From contig NC_135254.1 of assembly GCF_964204865.1 (NCBI RefSeq), positions 2,919,001 through 2,983,000 on the forward strand: DNA of 64,000 bases. Direction: 5' to 3'. The stretch comes from Styela clava (taxonomy: Eukaryota; Chordata; Ascidiacea; Stolidobranchia; Styelidae). Positions within the stretch are counted from its first letter, which is position 1. Each line of letters starts with the position of its first letter. Of the stretch, positions 1 to 11,728 are shown in pieces. The position numbers and the translations under genes are program-made. The notes beneath the pieces were generated by a model that saw only the letters and a list, made by a program, of their open reading frames with translations, ran no database searches and had not been told where the DNA came from.

Positions 1-110
1 AGGTTAAAGCTAGGCCCAATTTTTATTCCAACTTTCCTTATCTTAGTTCCATTACAAGATCGGGACTGCCCATGTCAGCCAAGCGATGGTGACTACATAT
101 GAGTGCCTAT
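1..110. repeat. partial foldback MITE (GTACCAGGTTAGGGTTAGGCC family)
   Basis: The window opens inside a member of the repeat family seen better at 58579-58791 and 61236-61445. It shares the AGGTTA..AGGCC head, the 'rattaccaactttcct' type interior, the 'cgggactg' block and the 'gccaagcgatg' block found near the ends of those copies. The 5' end is cut by the window edge, so its full length is unknown. Confidence 0.4.
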
Positions 111-1620
111 TCATGAAAATGACTTTGACAAATAATCTTTGTTTTAATGTTCAATTTTAAGTCTTTTAATCGCTAAAAAAATATTTAATTTGTAAAAATT
201 TGGATAATTAAGAAAAAAAAATGGCACCCCTGTGTTATAAGTTTTATGTTGTTTTATATCCCCCCCCCCCCCCCCCAAAAAAAAAAAAGATTTGGGTGAA
301 ATCCATTTTGCCTCAGTTTTGGTGTGTACCTGTTCATCAGAAAACAATAATCAGAAGCCAGTAACAAAATGTGCGTTACACAGTGTAATGTGGTTCTGGA
401 CACATGCAACAGTAGTAACCATCAAATTGCGTCCTCTACAGTCTACAATACATCATATGCATAAACAGAAGCCTTCTGAAGTCATTCTTGAGGCTTAGAC
501 AGCAGTCTCACACTCTGTATATGACCCAACATTATAGGCTTCTGACACAACTGGTTTGTCCTGGTGGCACCCGGAGTAGGATGTTTTGATGAAACCTAAA
601 ACGTAGGTGAAATGATTCATTTCAAGACAATTAAACTGACAATTACAGATTACTTTGGCATTCAAAACTTACTGTAGGCTTATTGTTCTTTTTTGAAATT
701 TCATCTCAGTCAATATTTTAGCTAATTCAGGTTTTGATGATTTGAATTTTTTGATGAGTTTGGCTCATCGATATTGTCTATATCCCATTTTATTTTTTCC
801 CATTTATCCGTCCTCTTCTGTTCAAATTGATATTTTCAAAAATGAGTCTGAAAATGGAATGAGTTGTAGGTTATAAAATGAACGTATTTTTGAAATAGCA
901 AGCGTTCAAATTGACAGTGACTTAACTAAACACGCATTCAGTTCAGAAGATCAAAATTTGAAAGATAAAGCATTATTTCCCTTAAGCTCCGAATTATCTA
1001 TTCATATTGCTGCTAATTAGGCTACTATGAATTGTTGTGACCGCAGGACTCCAAGCAATCATGACAGTGAATCTTATACATTCAATGCACTGATTCCCGA
1101 CTTTGCATTACCTAGAATGATTTAAATACAGTTTTCCTAATCTGACACCTGTAGCCAGCGTTTAGAAAATCGTTGTAGTTCAACCTAACTTTAGGTAACT
1201 TTTCTGGGCTAACTTTAGTGAGTCGGATGGGCAACGTGATATAAATAATTAAATGTGACATCATCCTAAAACTCTGTACAGCCTGCAGATTACCAACCTG
1301 TCTTTCCTGATGTCAGTTTGACATTAGGCCATTCGTTTGACTAACCTCACACAACGAACTGCCAGGGCCGGATTTCCAGCCTCTACAGTTGTTTTCCCAT
1401 TTGTTTCTTCTCTCGGCATCTGCTGATAGCTTCAATAGTTGCACTGTTTGCTATTCCCGCTGCAATTAGACGCCGAGCAGCCTATAATTTTATAGCAGGT
1501 ACCAGGTATAGAAGGTACCAGCCTAGCCGAGGATCACGCAGAACCGCCGTAACCTCGCAGGCGACGTTAATCGAAAATGGCGGCAAATTTCCATTGTTGC
1601 GCAACTTAGGTACATATGGG
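111..1620. other. non-coding stretch, no gene recognised
   Basis: No open frame here resembles a known protein. The only distinct structure is a pure C tract followed by a pure A tract at about 260-288. The short open frames around 144-498 run across that low-complexity tract and show no family signature. The interval is probably intergenic or old repeat debris. Confidence 0.5.
260..288. repeat. poly-C/poly-A homopolymer junction
   Basis: About 17 C residues are followed directly by about 12 A residues. It is simple sequence, and its exact length is likely to be unreliable. Confidence 0.9.
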
Positions 1621-1745
1621 CTTTGGTCTCGTGATGTTCGAATCCCAGTCGCATTGATTATGTGGGAGAGGAATGATGGACTGGTGGTTCACGTAACGGC
1701 TGGTCGAATGGTCGAAGTTTGAGGAATCTTGGAATTTTAGATTTG
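1620..1745 (+). repeat. tRNA-derived SINE (family B) fragment
   Basis: A B-box-like TGTTCGAATCCCAGT is followed by a GTGGGAGAGGAATGATGGACT block and GGTGGTTCACGTAACGGCTGG. The same order occurs in the fuller copies at 10735-11046 and 27969-28325. The A-box half is poorly preserved and the 3' half is truncated. Confidence 0.5.
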
Positions 1746-1858
1746 AATGGGGGATTCCCCTGTGAACAACAGCGTCACCAATATATAGTTAATCTAATAT
1801 TTCCATTCGGAACATTTTTCAAATCATGAACACCCATTAAATCTAGAAAGTTTAGGGA
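1735..1858 (+). repeat. interspersed repeat shared with 28525-28645
   Basis: The interval reads GGGGATTCCCCTGTGAACAA, then CAGCGTCACCAAT, then CATTCGGAACATTTTTCAAA, then ACCCATTAAATCTAGAA. The same blocks recur in the same order at 28525-28645. It is not recognisable as a named family and has no coding content. Confidence 0.6.
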
Positions 1859-2004
1859 ATGGATTGAATGAAGTTAGATTGAAAATATGTCGGCTTTGTT
1901 GCTTAATTTTTAAGTGGGCCAATTTGGAGCAGACTATGATCGCACTGAACAAAACTCAGCGCTATAAGCAGCCACTAAAGAACTGGTTCAAAATGAACAC
2001 TTAC

Positions 2005-2090
2005 AGCAGGGGTCGGCAACCTTTTGTCGCACGCGGGCCAAAATTAAAGGTTGCAAGTCATTGGCGGGCCGCACATATTTTTAGAATGTT
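2005..2090. mobile_element. hAT-type terminus, solo or truncated
   Basis: The sequence CAGGGGTCGGCAACCTTTTG has the CAGNGGT..CAACC form shared by the hAT ends elsewhere in this window, followed by GCGGGCC and GGCGGGCCGCAC motifs typical of these MITEs. No matching inverted end with an 8-bp duplication could be located nearby, so this is probably one end only. Confidence 0.5.
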
Positions 2091-2450
2091 AAAAATCGAA
2101 TGGATGACCGATGAATCTCATTTTATCACACAGATCAGAAGTTAAATTTTAAGCAGGGCGCGAGGACTGAACATTATAGGCTCATTAAACGAGTTTATAA
2201 TGACAATCGTAAGAAATGTGATTATACACATAAGAATTCATACAAGTGAGAGATTCTTAACAATAGATAAGGGGTCGCGAAAGACTGTGACAGTCATTTA
2301 AAATTTTGAAGGCTTATATACCCTTAGGTCACACTTCATTTTCGATCATTTATTATATGATTATATTTATTATATTCGCTGTTTGATTAAGATTTAAAAC
2401 TAGAGTTAATCTAATATAGATAATATAATACATCCTGCTCTAACAACACC

Positions 2451-3473
2451 ATGAGTGAAAACAAAAAAGGAAATCATGAAAAGAAGCAATCTTCAAAGAG
2501 GAATAGTCCAACTGAACAAGCAAAAACGGCAATTGTAAGCATGTCAGATTCGTCACCATCGACATCCAAGGGGTTAATCGACTCAAGCTCACTTCTGCCT
2601 GTACTCCATTCCTCAATATTCAATGCAATCAAAGTGCAGCTGCCTACTATGATAGAGCAATTCCTTAATGACAAATTTGATCTCTCAAACCAATCAACAC
2701 CTGGTGATGGTAATATTTCCTATATACAGGAGTCACTTATGTCAGTCGAGGCTTCTCTCCAAAAAATCTTTGGAAAACTTGAATCTGTTGCTGAAATACA
2801 GAATGACATATCTGAAATCAAAAAAATTCAGGAATTCCAGTCAAACAAATTTGACTCAATTTTAGAAAGTCTTGATAAATTAAAAGATTCTACATCCTCT
2901 AATCAAAAACGGATAAAAAGCCTGGAAGAGCGTATTGATGAGCTTGAGGACGACCTGCAGTATTATGCGGAACGCCAGCATGATCAAGAAAGGCGCTCTA
3001 GACTCCAAAATCTGGAATTCCATGGAGTCCCTGTTACAACAAAAGAAAACACTGATGCAGTAATCACAAGAATTTGCTCTTTTATTCAAGTTGACATTAA
3101 AGAAACAGATATAGTTAATTCACACAGGCTCAACACAAGATACAAAAACCAATCGACTCAGCCAAACACAAAAACTGAAAGACCACCCCCTTTAATAATC
3201 AAATTTTCTAACAGAAGGGTTATCAGCCAAATAATGAAAAATAGAAGAAACTTGAAGCTTATTCCAAAAGACTCTGGATACCCTACCAACATGTTTATAG
3301 TAGAAAATTTAACGGATTACACAAGAGATCTATTGTATCAAGCGAGAGAAAAGAAAAACGAATGTGGCTACTCAAGCATTTGGACATCGAGTGGGAGGAT
3401 CCTAGTCAAGAAAAATGACTTTTTCAGACCAATACTCATCAAGAATGAAGGTGACCTGAATTTAATTAAATAG
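2451..3473 (+). CDS. LINE ORF1 protein (coiled coil plus RRM-like nucleic-acid-binding domain)
   Basis: This 340-residue protein is encoded without interruption. Residues about 1-50 are polar and Ser/Lys-rich. Residues about 90-180 form a heptad-rich coiled coil (IQEFQSNKFDSILESLDKLK, then KSLEERIDELEDDLQYYAER). Residues about 185-330 resemble the RRM-like domain of non-LTR ORF1 proteins: RLQNLEFHGVP, then HRL, then a conserved basic C-terminal half. Such proteins bind the element RNA and act as chaperones during target-primed reverse transcription. The start ATG follows AACAACACC, a reasonable initiation context. ORF2 begins 39 bp after the stop in another frame. Confidence 0.85.
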   Translation: MSENKKGNHEKKQSSKRNSPTEQAKTAIVSMSDSSPSTSKGLIDSSSLLPVLHSSIFNAIKVQLPTMIEQFLNDKFDLSNQSTPGDGNISYIQESLMSVEASLQKIFGKLESVAEIQNDISEIKKIQEFQSNKFDSILESLDKLKDSTSSNQKRIKSLEERIDELEDDLQYYAERQHDQERRSRLQNLEFHGVPVTTKENTDAVITRICSFIQVDIKETDIVNSHRLNTRYKNQSTQPNTKTERPPPLIIKFSNRRVISQIMKNRRNLKLIPKDSGYPTNMFIVENLTDYTRDLLYQAREKKNECGYSSIWTSSGRILVKKNDFFRPILIKNEGDLNLIK

Positions 3474-3511
3474 AGTCACACCTAATTTTTTTTATTGAAA
3501 CTCTTATTATA

Positions 3512-4090
3512 ATGTCATGGGGCAACCAATGTACCATATGTAATAGACTTTGTAGAGCAAATGAATCTTATTTTTGCTGTGCCTTCTGTTTGAAACCTTT
3601 TCATAATGATTGTGCAACCTCTGAAGGGAATATATATTGCATCTCGAATACCTGTCCATCTTGTACTCGAACTCAATTGTCAATGCAACATTCAAATGAG
3701 GCTTTGTTTTCCAATTCAATTGGCTCTCAACAACCATGTCTAGAAAATGACCCCATATTATTTAATTTCAACTCCATGACAAACTTCTCATGTGATACTC
3801 TTGAAATAGAAGAAATATCGACTATTTCCAATCCTAGTAATCTCTCTATTTTCCATATGAATATTCGGTCAATCCAGAGAAATTTCGATTATTTGATAAA
3901 TCTTCTGTCTGAATTCCAACACCCACCTCATATCATTGGAATCAGTGAGACCAAGTTGAAACACAACCCCTTGGCAAAAATCAACATTCAATCAATCAAT
4001 CAATTTTATTCGGTCACTCTGATACAAACAAAACACAAAACAACAACAAAGGGACAAACAAAATACAGAGGACCTGGAGGACGGGCATAA
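3512..4090 (+). CDS. LINE ORF2, N-terminal part (PHD-like zinc finger and start of endonuclease), cut by insertion
   Basis: The frame starts MSWGNQCTICNRLC, giving a Cys/His cluster with CTIC, CCAFC, FHNDC and CPSC spacing. This is a PHD-like finger of the kind that heads ORF2 in CR1/L2-like elements. It is followed by LSIFHMNIRSIQRNFDYLI and IIGISETKL, the first two motifs of the apurinic-like endonuclease. Genuine LINE sequence ends near residue 160; the last ~30 residues to the stop come from an inserted repeat. The downstream part of the same ORF resumes after about 4765. Confidence 0.8.
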   Translation: MSWGNQCTICNRLCRANESYFCCAFCLKPFHNDCATSEGNIYCISNTCPSCTRTQLSMQHSNEALFSNSIGSQQPCLENDPILFNFNSMTNFSCDTLEIEEISTISNPSNLSIFHMNIRSIQRNFDYLINLLSEFQHPPHIIGISETKLKHNPLAKINIQSINQFYSVTLIQTKHKTTTKGQTKYRGPGGRA

Positions 4091-4765
4091 CTTAATAAAA
4101 AAGTTAAATACGTACAAGTACGTGCCCGTCCCCCCAAAAACAGGCAAAACACAATAAAACAAAAACACGATGTGACATCGGGCAATATCTTATAAATTCA
4201 AATTAAAATGTGAGACGTGTATGTGCTTTTCCTATACAGATATATGGATTAAAGAACACTCGCTGACAAAAAAATGATGATGTTGTGGGCCTACTTCAAT
4301 TATATTGCAAAAATAACACAGTGACAATTTTTTTTTACTAAAAAACAAGCTTGCTAAATGGATTGAATGTTCCATAGCAGTCTATGCACAAATCATGAAT
4401 TGGGGTATTGGGTTCTTTTGTCGTTTTCGGTTAGTTCACTTTAAAATCATTGTATCCGTTCCAATGCTTCCAACATTAATATCGAATTTCCACGAACGAC
4501 CACCATTCAACCATTCCAACAGGTGCAGTGATCCCATCTTTTCTATGCTCTGTTTCATCATACACGACTAGATTCATAAAAGGATCGTCCACCATTTACC
4601 TTTAAATCCAATCTTTTATCCATAAACTTCTTTAATTTTAGTAGATGGGCTTTGCTCATGTTGATATTGCGCGATACAGATTACAGATACCGAAATATAC
4701 AACGCGTGGCATTCACTAGTCTTTTCAAGCTGACACGTCCGCACCCGACGACGGTCGGAACGGAA
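3990..4765 (-). mobile_element. antisense retroelement fragment inserted in LINE ORF2
   Basis: The left junction is a (CAAT)n-like run followed by TTTTATTCGGTCAC. Read on the minus strand this is a 3' end with AATAAA and a (TTGA)n tail, as CR1-like elements and their SINEs have. ORF2 translation is lost at the left junction after ..NPLAKINI and resumes at the right junction with YNFIHQPSDTNAGGVGCYI, adjacent motifs in related elements. One extra T at the right junction also shifts frame. The interior has no open frame of interest. Confidence 0.65.
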
Positions 4766-7488
4766 TCCTGGTTTATAACTTCATTCATCAACCCTCTGAT
4801 ACAAATGCTGGAGGGGTAGGATGCTATATCCGAAGCAACTTTAAATTCAAGATTATCCATGATATAAAATTGAATCATCCAGATTGCGAAGACCTCTGGA
4901 TAGAGTTAAATAACTCGGATAACCATAAAACAGTCAAAACACTCATTATTTGCATTCTATACAAACATCCACGAAATGATATTCCAACCTTCACAAGTGC
5001 TCTTTCTGCTGTTCTTGAAAGAATATCGACCAAACAATTCATTTTGCTTGGAGATTTCAACATAAACCTCTTGAAACATTCCTTGAACAAATCCATATCT
5101 GAATACATGGATATGATATCTTCATATTGCACGGTGCAGATCATCACAAAACCTACCAGAGTCTCAAGTTCATCTTGCACATTAATTGATCATGTATACA
5201 CCATCATCATACATAAAAAAATCCATGCTTATGTCATATCCTGCTCGATAACCGACCACTTTCCAGTTTTGTGTTCTATTTCCGACATATCTCTCAACAG
5301 TCGTAACGAACCTCGATACAAACGAGACATGAAACAGTTTCGCATCGACAATTTCCGAGAGGATGCTGATTCAATCTTCACCAGCTGGTCTTCTACAATA
5401 GTACCCAATAGGGAAAACTTTGATGCATTATGTGATGATTTTATCTTCAAAATCAAAAATCTTATTGACAAACATGCCCCTATGAAAATGCTATCTAGAA
5501 AAGACCTGAAAATTAAGAAAAAACCCTGGTTAAGCAAGGGTATTCGAGTGTCAATCAAAAATAAAAATAAAATGCGCAATAAGTACTATTTGAAAGGTAA
5601 CATGTCACAGCAGCATTTGTACAAGAGGTATTGCAACAAACTGAAAGGAATAATAAACAAAGCTAAACAACTTTATTATCATAATACGCTAAAGCAAAAC
5701 CGAAACAATATAAAGCAAACATGGAGAACAATCAAAGAAATAGTAAATGTTAAGAATGACAAACAGAATACTATTACAGAAATTATGTTACAAAATAAAA
5801 TTATTTCTTCTGACAAATTGCTGATAGCAAATGAGTTCAACAGCTATTTCACTAACATCGGTCCAAAATTAGCCAGTGAATTTAATGATGTTTCGGATTA
5901 CAAAAAATATTTACATCTGAAGATCTCACAAACCATATTTCTTCAGCCTGTTTCACTCTCTGAAATTATATGTGGTATTTTAAGCCTGAAAAAGGGCAAA
6001 GCTGTTGGTCCTGATAACATTCCATCATGTTTCCTTCAGCATATTGTAGACATAATATCGCCGGCCCTTATGATTTTGTTCAATGCGTCAATACAGTTGG
6101 GTATGTACCCTTCAGTTTTCAAAATTGCTCGAGTAACACCGATTTTCAAATCTGGTGATAATAAATTAATATCTAACTACAGACCGATTTCTATCCTTTC
6201 TTGTTTAAACATGCTTTTTGAAAAACTAATATACGAAAGAATGGTAAAATTTATTACTAAACATAATATAATTAATAAGTCTCAATTTGGATTTAGGGAC
6301 AACCACTCAACTAACCATGCTATTTTAGACATGATGTCATACATCTATGACAAATTAGAAAATAATGAGATTGTTTGTTCTGTTTTCATTGATTTAAAGA
6401 AAGCGTTTGATACAGTTGACCACAAAATTTTGCTTCATAAACTATTTAATTATGGATTTCGTGAACCCGCCCAATCACTTTTAAAGAGCTACCTAACAAA
6501 CCGAGTACAATTTGTAAAAATTGGTGAAGTAACATCTGAGACTTTACCAATAGTTTGTGGCGTCCCACAAGGATCATGTTTAGGTCCAATCCTTTTCTTA
6601 ACATATATCAATTATCTCACCAACTGCTCAAACTTATTAACGAAATTATTCGCCGACGACACCGGCCTTCTCTCCAGTCATAATTCAATTCCAACTTTAG
6701 AGAATAATGTGAACTATGCAATGATGAAGGTGCATGATTGGATGGTATCAAACAAACTGACAGTTAATATTGAAAAATCGAAATCCATGATAATCACTCC
6801 TCAAAAGCATCAGATAAACCATGACTTGTCAATAAAAATTGATGGTACCAAATTAGAAAATGTGTTATCATACAAATACCTGGGAATTTTTATTGATTCT
6901 GGTCTTAAATGGGACAAACATATTGAGCATGTGGTAAAAAAAATAACCAGAGCAGTTGGTATCACCTACAAGCTCAAACAATACATGCCTACATCTACCC
7001 TGCGCTCTGTGTATTTTTCCCTTTTTCAATCTTATGTCCAGTATGGAATCGCAGCATGGGGAGCTGCTGCACAAAAATATTTGAGACAAATTAATGTTTT
7101 ACAAAACCGAATTGCTAGATCTCTTTGCAATGCAGCACCTAGAACTAATATTAATCATCTTTATTCGTCACTCAACATTCTAAAATTAACAGACTTATTC
7201 AATTTTGAAATTGCAAAACTAATGCATCAACACCAAAATAAATCCCTACCCGAAGCATTCGATAAATATTTCACTAAGCAGTCTAAAACACACACACACT
7301 ACACCCGATCTTCTGCGCGTGGAAATTATTTTGTGCCCAGATATTCCACTGCAAGAACACAAAACTCAATCAAGTATACGGGCATTAAAATATGGAACAA
7401 TATTCCACATGAAGTAAAATCACATGGCTACACGACTTTCAAGAATACATATAAAAAATATTTAATCAAAAACTACCGGTACCGTTAG
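4766..7488 (+). CDS. LINE ORF2, endonuclease C-terminal part and reverse transcriptase
   Basis: From the first Met after the insertion (4870) 872 residues stay open. Endonuclease motifs are GGVGCYI (upstream of the Met), LLGDFNINLL, TLIDHVY and ITDHFPVL. The reverse transcriptase shows SNYRPISILS, QFGFRDNHST, FIDLKKAFDTVDH, GVPQGSCLGPILF and the catalytic FADD (usual YADD/FADD), then KSMIIT and YLGIFID. The C-terminal region carries the GIKIWNNIPHEVKS motif of CR1/jockey-group elements. The protein would nick target DNA and prime cDNA synthesis. It is separated from its own start codon by the insertion, so this copy cannot make full ORF2 protein. Confidence 0.9.
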
Positions 7489-7685
7489 TCTTCATAAACT
7501 GTGGTTTTGCTGACAGCTGGACAGTGTCATACAGCACCATACCGGTACCGTGGTAACCTACCGGTACTGTCTTCTGTGTCATATAAACGATAGCGGTTCA
7601 TTAGTTCGCTTCACTGTGTACCGTGATATAGCTTCCGAGTTATCTAATATGGTATTATCTTACTTACTCACATATTTTCAAATTA
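7489..7685 (+). other. LINE 3' untranslated region
   Basis: This follows the ORF2 stop and contains ACCGGTACCG several times in related forms. No tail repeat was identified before the antisense poly(A) of the neighbouring element. Confidence 0.5.
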
Positions 7686-8545
7686 TTTTTTTTTTTTTTT
7701 TTTTTTTTTTATGATTCCACAATGTGGTTTATGCAATATATAAAAATCATAAAATAATAAATGAACAACAATAACCAAGTATACATAAGTAACAAAGCAT
7801 TTCATTACAGTCCATTGATTGTATTGTCCATAGTATCCCATTGCCATTGATATGTCCATCATGTAATTTCCATAATCCATAATGTTTGATCATTATTTAT
7901 ATTTTTTAGTATTAATTATTAAAAAAAAAATTTTAATATCTAATAGTTTTGATACTATATATCACATCGTTAAAAATTCACAAGTTATTATAAATGATAT
8001 CTAGTTCTCTTGTAAAATTAGGATATTGTCTCAACTTTTCTATATTTCTTCTTGCTATAAGTGACTTCTTAATTTTCATGATTACATTGCTAACATTTGG
8101 ATTAACTTTTTGAAAAATTACTGTATTCCTTTCAAGCCAAATTTTGTGTCTGGCAGTGCAAAATAATAATATTATAGCATTCCGTTCTATTTTGGACAAA
8201 TGTGAATAACATAGGTGAGTTAAATCTAGTAAAATACAAGTCTTGTAATTATTATTCAGTACACAATGATTGATTTTTAATGCAACAGAAAAAATATAAT
8301 CAAAAACATTTTGCGTAAAAGGACATTTCCAACATAAATGAGAAACAAACTCAGGTTCTTGTGTGCAAAACACACATAAATCATTCCCAGAAATATGTTT
8401 AATTCTGGGCTTTACTTTAACAGAAAGAATATCCCACATTAATTTAAAATTGAAAGTTTTTATGTTATTGGACAATATCTTACAATGTATTTCAGAGCAG
8501 GCTCCTTCAATTGTACCATTACGAAGAAATATTTTCAAATTTTCT
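7686..8545 (-). mobile_element. 5'-truncated LINE fragment, L1/Tx1-like, antisense
   Basis: The T tract at 7686-7710 is the poly(A) tail of a minus-strand insertion. Coding sequence lies at 7978-8538 (-), with an intervening 3' untranslated region. Only the C-terminal end of the reverse-transcriptase polyprotein remains, as expected for incomplete target-primed reverse transcription. Confidence 0.7.
7978..8538 (-). pseudogene. LINE reverse transcriptase C-terminal fragment (zinc-binding tail)
   Basis: The 186-residue open frame contains FKLMWDILSVKVKPRIKH followed by LCVFCTQEPEFVSHLCWKCP. This matches the pattern of the C-terminal zinc-binding region of L1/Tx1-type ORF2 proteins: a basic 'VPPKIK' segment, then CxxC...H..C. 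The preceding polymerase domain is absent. It is a truncated remnant with no independent function expected. Confidence 0.7.
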
Positions 8546-9059
8546 GTCTCTCTAAATCAGATTCTGAAGCGCGTGCGGTCGCTCAGCAACCTGAACAATT
8601 TTCCAGTTCGTTGACAAATGATTGCCCTCCGTAGCTAACCAACTGTAACTAAGATGTGGCTGGAGTCGCCTCCGATCTGGATATATGCGCCTAACATCGG
8701 CCTGGTGCCAAATTTTATTTTCTACCCTAAAAGTTTTACGTGGATGGTTGTACATTGAGTATGAATTGTGCCTTATAATTCGTACATAGAGGTTGCTTAA
8801 TTTAATTTTTCTCATCAAATAAAATGATCGCTCAATTTAATGTTGCATATGACAATATATAAAAATTTAATCGCTGCAATTGTACAAAAACACAGCTGAA
8901 TGATATGGTGATTTATTTTTATAATTACTGTATATCAATTGAATTTTCCCGACTTTTATTTTTACTTTCTCTCCCAAATCATATATAATGATTCATATCA
9001 ACCTTGTTGGTTAATTTATGAATGGATAAGCTTTTCTTTGTGCATATTGCTTTCACTTA
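8546..9059. other. non-coding, unrecognised
   Basis: An 88-residue minus-strand open frame at 8552-8818 shows no recognisable motif. Nothing else stands out in this interval. Confidence 0.4.
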
Positions 9060-9247
9060 TTTCAATTTTTTATTATTGACTCGTTTTTAATCTTGGTGTC
9101 GCAGACTTGTGATGACCATTCCTGGTCCTTCGCGACTTCCTGTCAATTGCGATGAAATCCGTTACTGTATTTGAAATGTACTGTAATACTGAATTTGTAT
9201 TGTGATTTCTTGCACGACGAAATAAATTTATTGTCTATTGTCTATTG
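9060..9247 (+). repeat. LINE/SINE 3' end with short tandem tail
   Basis: The interval ends in CGACGAAATAAATTTATTG followed by repeated TCTATTG units. A polyadenylation hexamer followed by a short tandem tail is typical of the 3' end of CR1/RTE-like LINEs or SINEs that use them. No coding part is attached. Confidence 0.5.
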
Positions 9248-10734
9248 ATACTCGTGGCCTCAAAAATTTTTCAAAATCACTGTATCAAATTTTTGTTTCC
9301 GCCAAATATGGAAACAATCTCCTTTTTGTTGATTTTCAAAGCCTCTACAGAGTTGTGAATAAAACACATGCTTGTGATTAAAGTTACTTCCAAAAGCGAA
9401 TTGATATTTGAATTTGGTCCCAAATTGTTGAGTTTGCATTAAATGTGAGTAAAATAGATTTTTGATTTTTTTTAGTACATTTTACTCATAAAGTTTGCTG
9501 CCCACCGTTCTTTTGTATTTCAACTTGTGACGATCGAAAATCGTTGTCCAAAGTAGTAAGCAAGTTTCTGATGGTATTTTATTTTGTTTTTAAACCTTCA
9601 GACTTGCATATATTTTTTATGGAATCATAGTGTTCCCCCCTCATAAATCTAATTATTTTTGTATAGTCTTCCATGGTTTGCGAATATTACCCCTAATTAC
9701 TCAATAAGTCTAAGTAATGTAAAAAATTTGCTTTATTGTCTGTAAACTTTAATTCTGTGTAGGATTATGAATTGTTTATTTGAAGAAATATTTTCAATGG
9801 GGGAGTTTTTTTACTGTGTGGGATTTCGTTGAAAACCCCAGAATTATTACCGGTAGTTCCTTGTTTTCTGCTTGATTCAAAACAGTGGTAAGAGGGCTGG
9901 GAAAGTGGGTAGTTGTAGGTAGTTATAAATCTCTTTTTAGCTATTTTCTGTTTTACTTACATTTTTCCTGAACTGGTGTATTTATATTACTATATTTGTT
10001 GTTATTATAAATATCCTTGATAAGCTGGATTATAAATCGTATGGCGAACCATGTCCGGTTATTTTGTCACCTGTCTGTCAGTACAGGTACAGCTGTACAG
10101 TTTGACAGTACGGTTAATCCAACTTTGGTATGGGAATACTGGCATTGTTTATTGAACTAATTGATTGCTTAAAATGTATGGATTGATTAGTAAACAAAGC
10201 TGTACAGATCAGCAATTACAGAATTATGAGATCTACCCTGTAATAGCAGAAAGACTAGCAGTTCTCTTGCATATACTAGGAATGGTACAAAACCGAAAAA
10301 TGTTTGCATCATGTATGCTACAGTTAGGCCGTGTCCGAATACCGCTGATAAAAACGGATTTCCTGCAGTATTACATTTTAACATAGATAAAATACTTCGA
10401 TAAAGTACATGACTATGACCTGGTAGACTATTTGATTTTTTTTATTACCAAAATAATGCAAGCCAGCCCCTCATGACCAAATAAAAATTGTTTACAAATT
10501 TGATTGTTGCATATGCATGAACTAACATAGAAAACTGTTGCCGGCCAAACTTTGTTGCACATTATTAAATTGAAAAGCAGATGTTATTTTAAAGAACTTA
10601 TAAACATATCAGAGAATTATTAAACAACAGGATATTTAAAAAGTCCAAGATTGTGCTCAGTAAATCAATTTGTATGACAAATTCAACATCCATATTATTC
10701 TTCAGATTCAGTATATTGATAAATTGGCAGCACT
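9248..10734. other. intergenic, nothing recognised
   Basis: The short open frames around 10165-10386 on both strands overlap each other and show no family motif. There is no clear repeat boundary. Confidence 0.45.
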
Positions 10735-11046
10735 GCGGTGTGTCTCATCATGCTAAGTGTTAGGAATATGTTCTGATTACTCTGCATGAGATCGTAGGTT
10801 TGAATTCCATGTGGAGATAGTTATGTGCAAGAGGATTGCTGGACTCCTCACTGCTGTGGAATGGTTCTTGTAACCGCTGGTTGGTTAAGGCTTCCTCCAC
10901 CATCAAGTCCCTGCTTCCGAAAACAAATAACTAGCTAATTCCATACCCGACATGGAATGGTAACCAGATGAGAGGCTGTGGTTCGCCCTATGGTTACGCC
11001 GTCCTATCGGCTTTCCTCTTCCCGGGATCAATATGTAAATCCTATC
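10735..11046 (+). repeat. tRNA-derived SINE family B, fullest copy
   Basis: The order of blocks is GCGGTGTGTCTCATCATGCT, AGGTTTGAATTCC (B-box-like), AGGATTGCTGGACTCC, TAACCGCTGGTTGGTTAAGG, CACCATCAAGTCCCTGCTTC, GGTAACCAGATGAGAGGCTG and CGGCTTTCCTCTTCCCGGGA. Partial copies in the same order occur at 20341-20535, 27969-28325 and 50452-50635, and antisense at 13935-14053 and 62615-62745. Confidence 0.7.
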
Positions 11047-11430
11047 CTATAGCTTGGTATGATCAAGCAAACTGAAGAAGCGATGAAAACAATTTATTGG
11101 CAATTACAAACAACATTGCCACTTCTGCAACACAGAATTTTCTAGGAAATATGAGCAACGGTCTAATTCCAGTTTTGTATTAGGTAACTGTAGTCGATAG
11201 ATACCGTAAGTAGATAGATAGATAGCTTTCGTTGGTAGTAGGTATATCTTATTAATATCATATATTTTGTGGGCAGTTGAGTGGGATTTGGATAACACCT
11301 GGGTCGTGTTATCACTCTCAAAGTGTTGACAATTTTCATTGAAATCTGCTATATTGTTGCTGCTGGAACACAGGTAAAAATTCACACACTATCAAAATAC
11401 AATTGACTGCATTTTGCTTCAGTTATATTG
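11047..11430. other. non-coding, includes short GATA run
   Basis: A short AGATAGATAGATAG microsatellite is at about 11213-11226. No gene is recognised. Confidence 0.5.
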
Positions 11431-11436
11431 CTCTGA

Positions 11437-11728
11437 GAGAGTGGTTCCCAATTTTCTATGGCTCATGGCCCCCTTTCGGAGGTACTTAGCACTAATGGCC
11501 CCTCTGTTTATCATTTCAGGGGTATTTATAGTGGTATTATTATTGTTAGATTTCAAATCCCATTATGCTCAAACAATTCATGCTCAACAATGTGAACACC
11601 TTGTGAAATAACCATATAAGGCAATGAAACTAGTAAGAATGGGGAGTTTTCCTGTAAAGGCAAATGGGAAATCAATTCTGCCCCCTCCTCCGACCGCTCT
11701 GTATCCCCCGGTTTGGAGCCGCTGCAGT
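11437..11728. mobile_element. probable hAT-type MITE, diverged
   Basis: The left side reads AGTGGTTCCCAATTTTCTAT then GGCCCCCTTTCGGAGG. The right side reads CCTCCGACCGCTCTGTATCC then CCGGTTTGGAGCCGCTG. The two are imperfect inverted relatives. The target duplication is not convincing, so the boundaries are approximate. Confidence 0.45.

Larger units (their letters stand above)
2330..7680 (+). mobile_element. LINE retrotransposon, CR1/jockey group, nearly full length
   Basis: The element has a 5' leader, ORF1 (2451-3473), a 39-bp spacer, and ORF2 beginning at 3512 with a zinc finger and continuing through endonuclease and reverse transcriptase to 7488. A 3' untranslated region follows with repeated CCGGTACCG motifs. 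ORF2 is split by an insertion at about 3990-4765. Outside that insertion neither ORF has a stop or frameshift, which suggests a young insertion. The 3' boundary is uncertain because an antisense poly(A) tail from another LINE abuts it at 7686-7710. No target-site duplication was identified. Confidence 0.85.
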
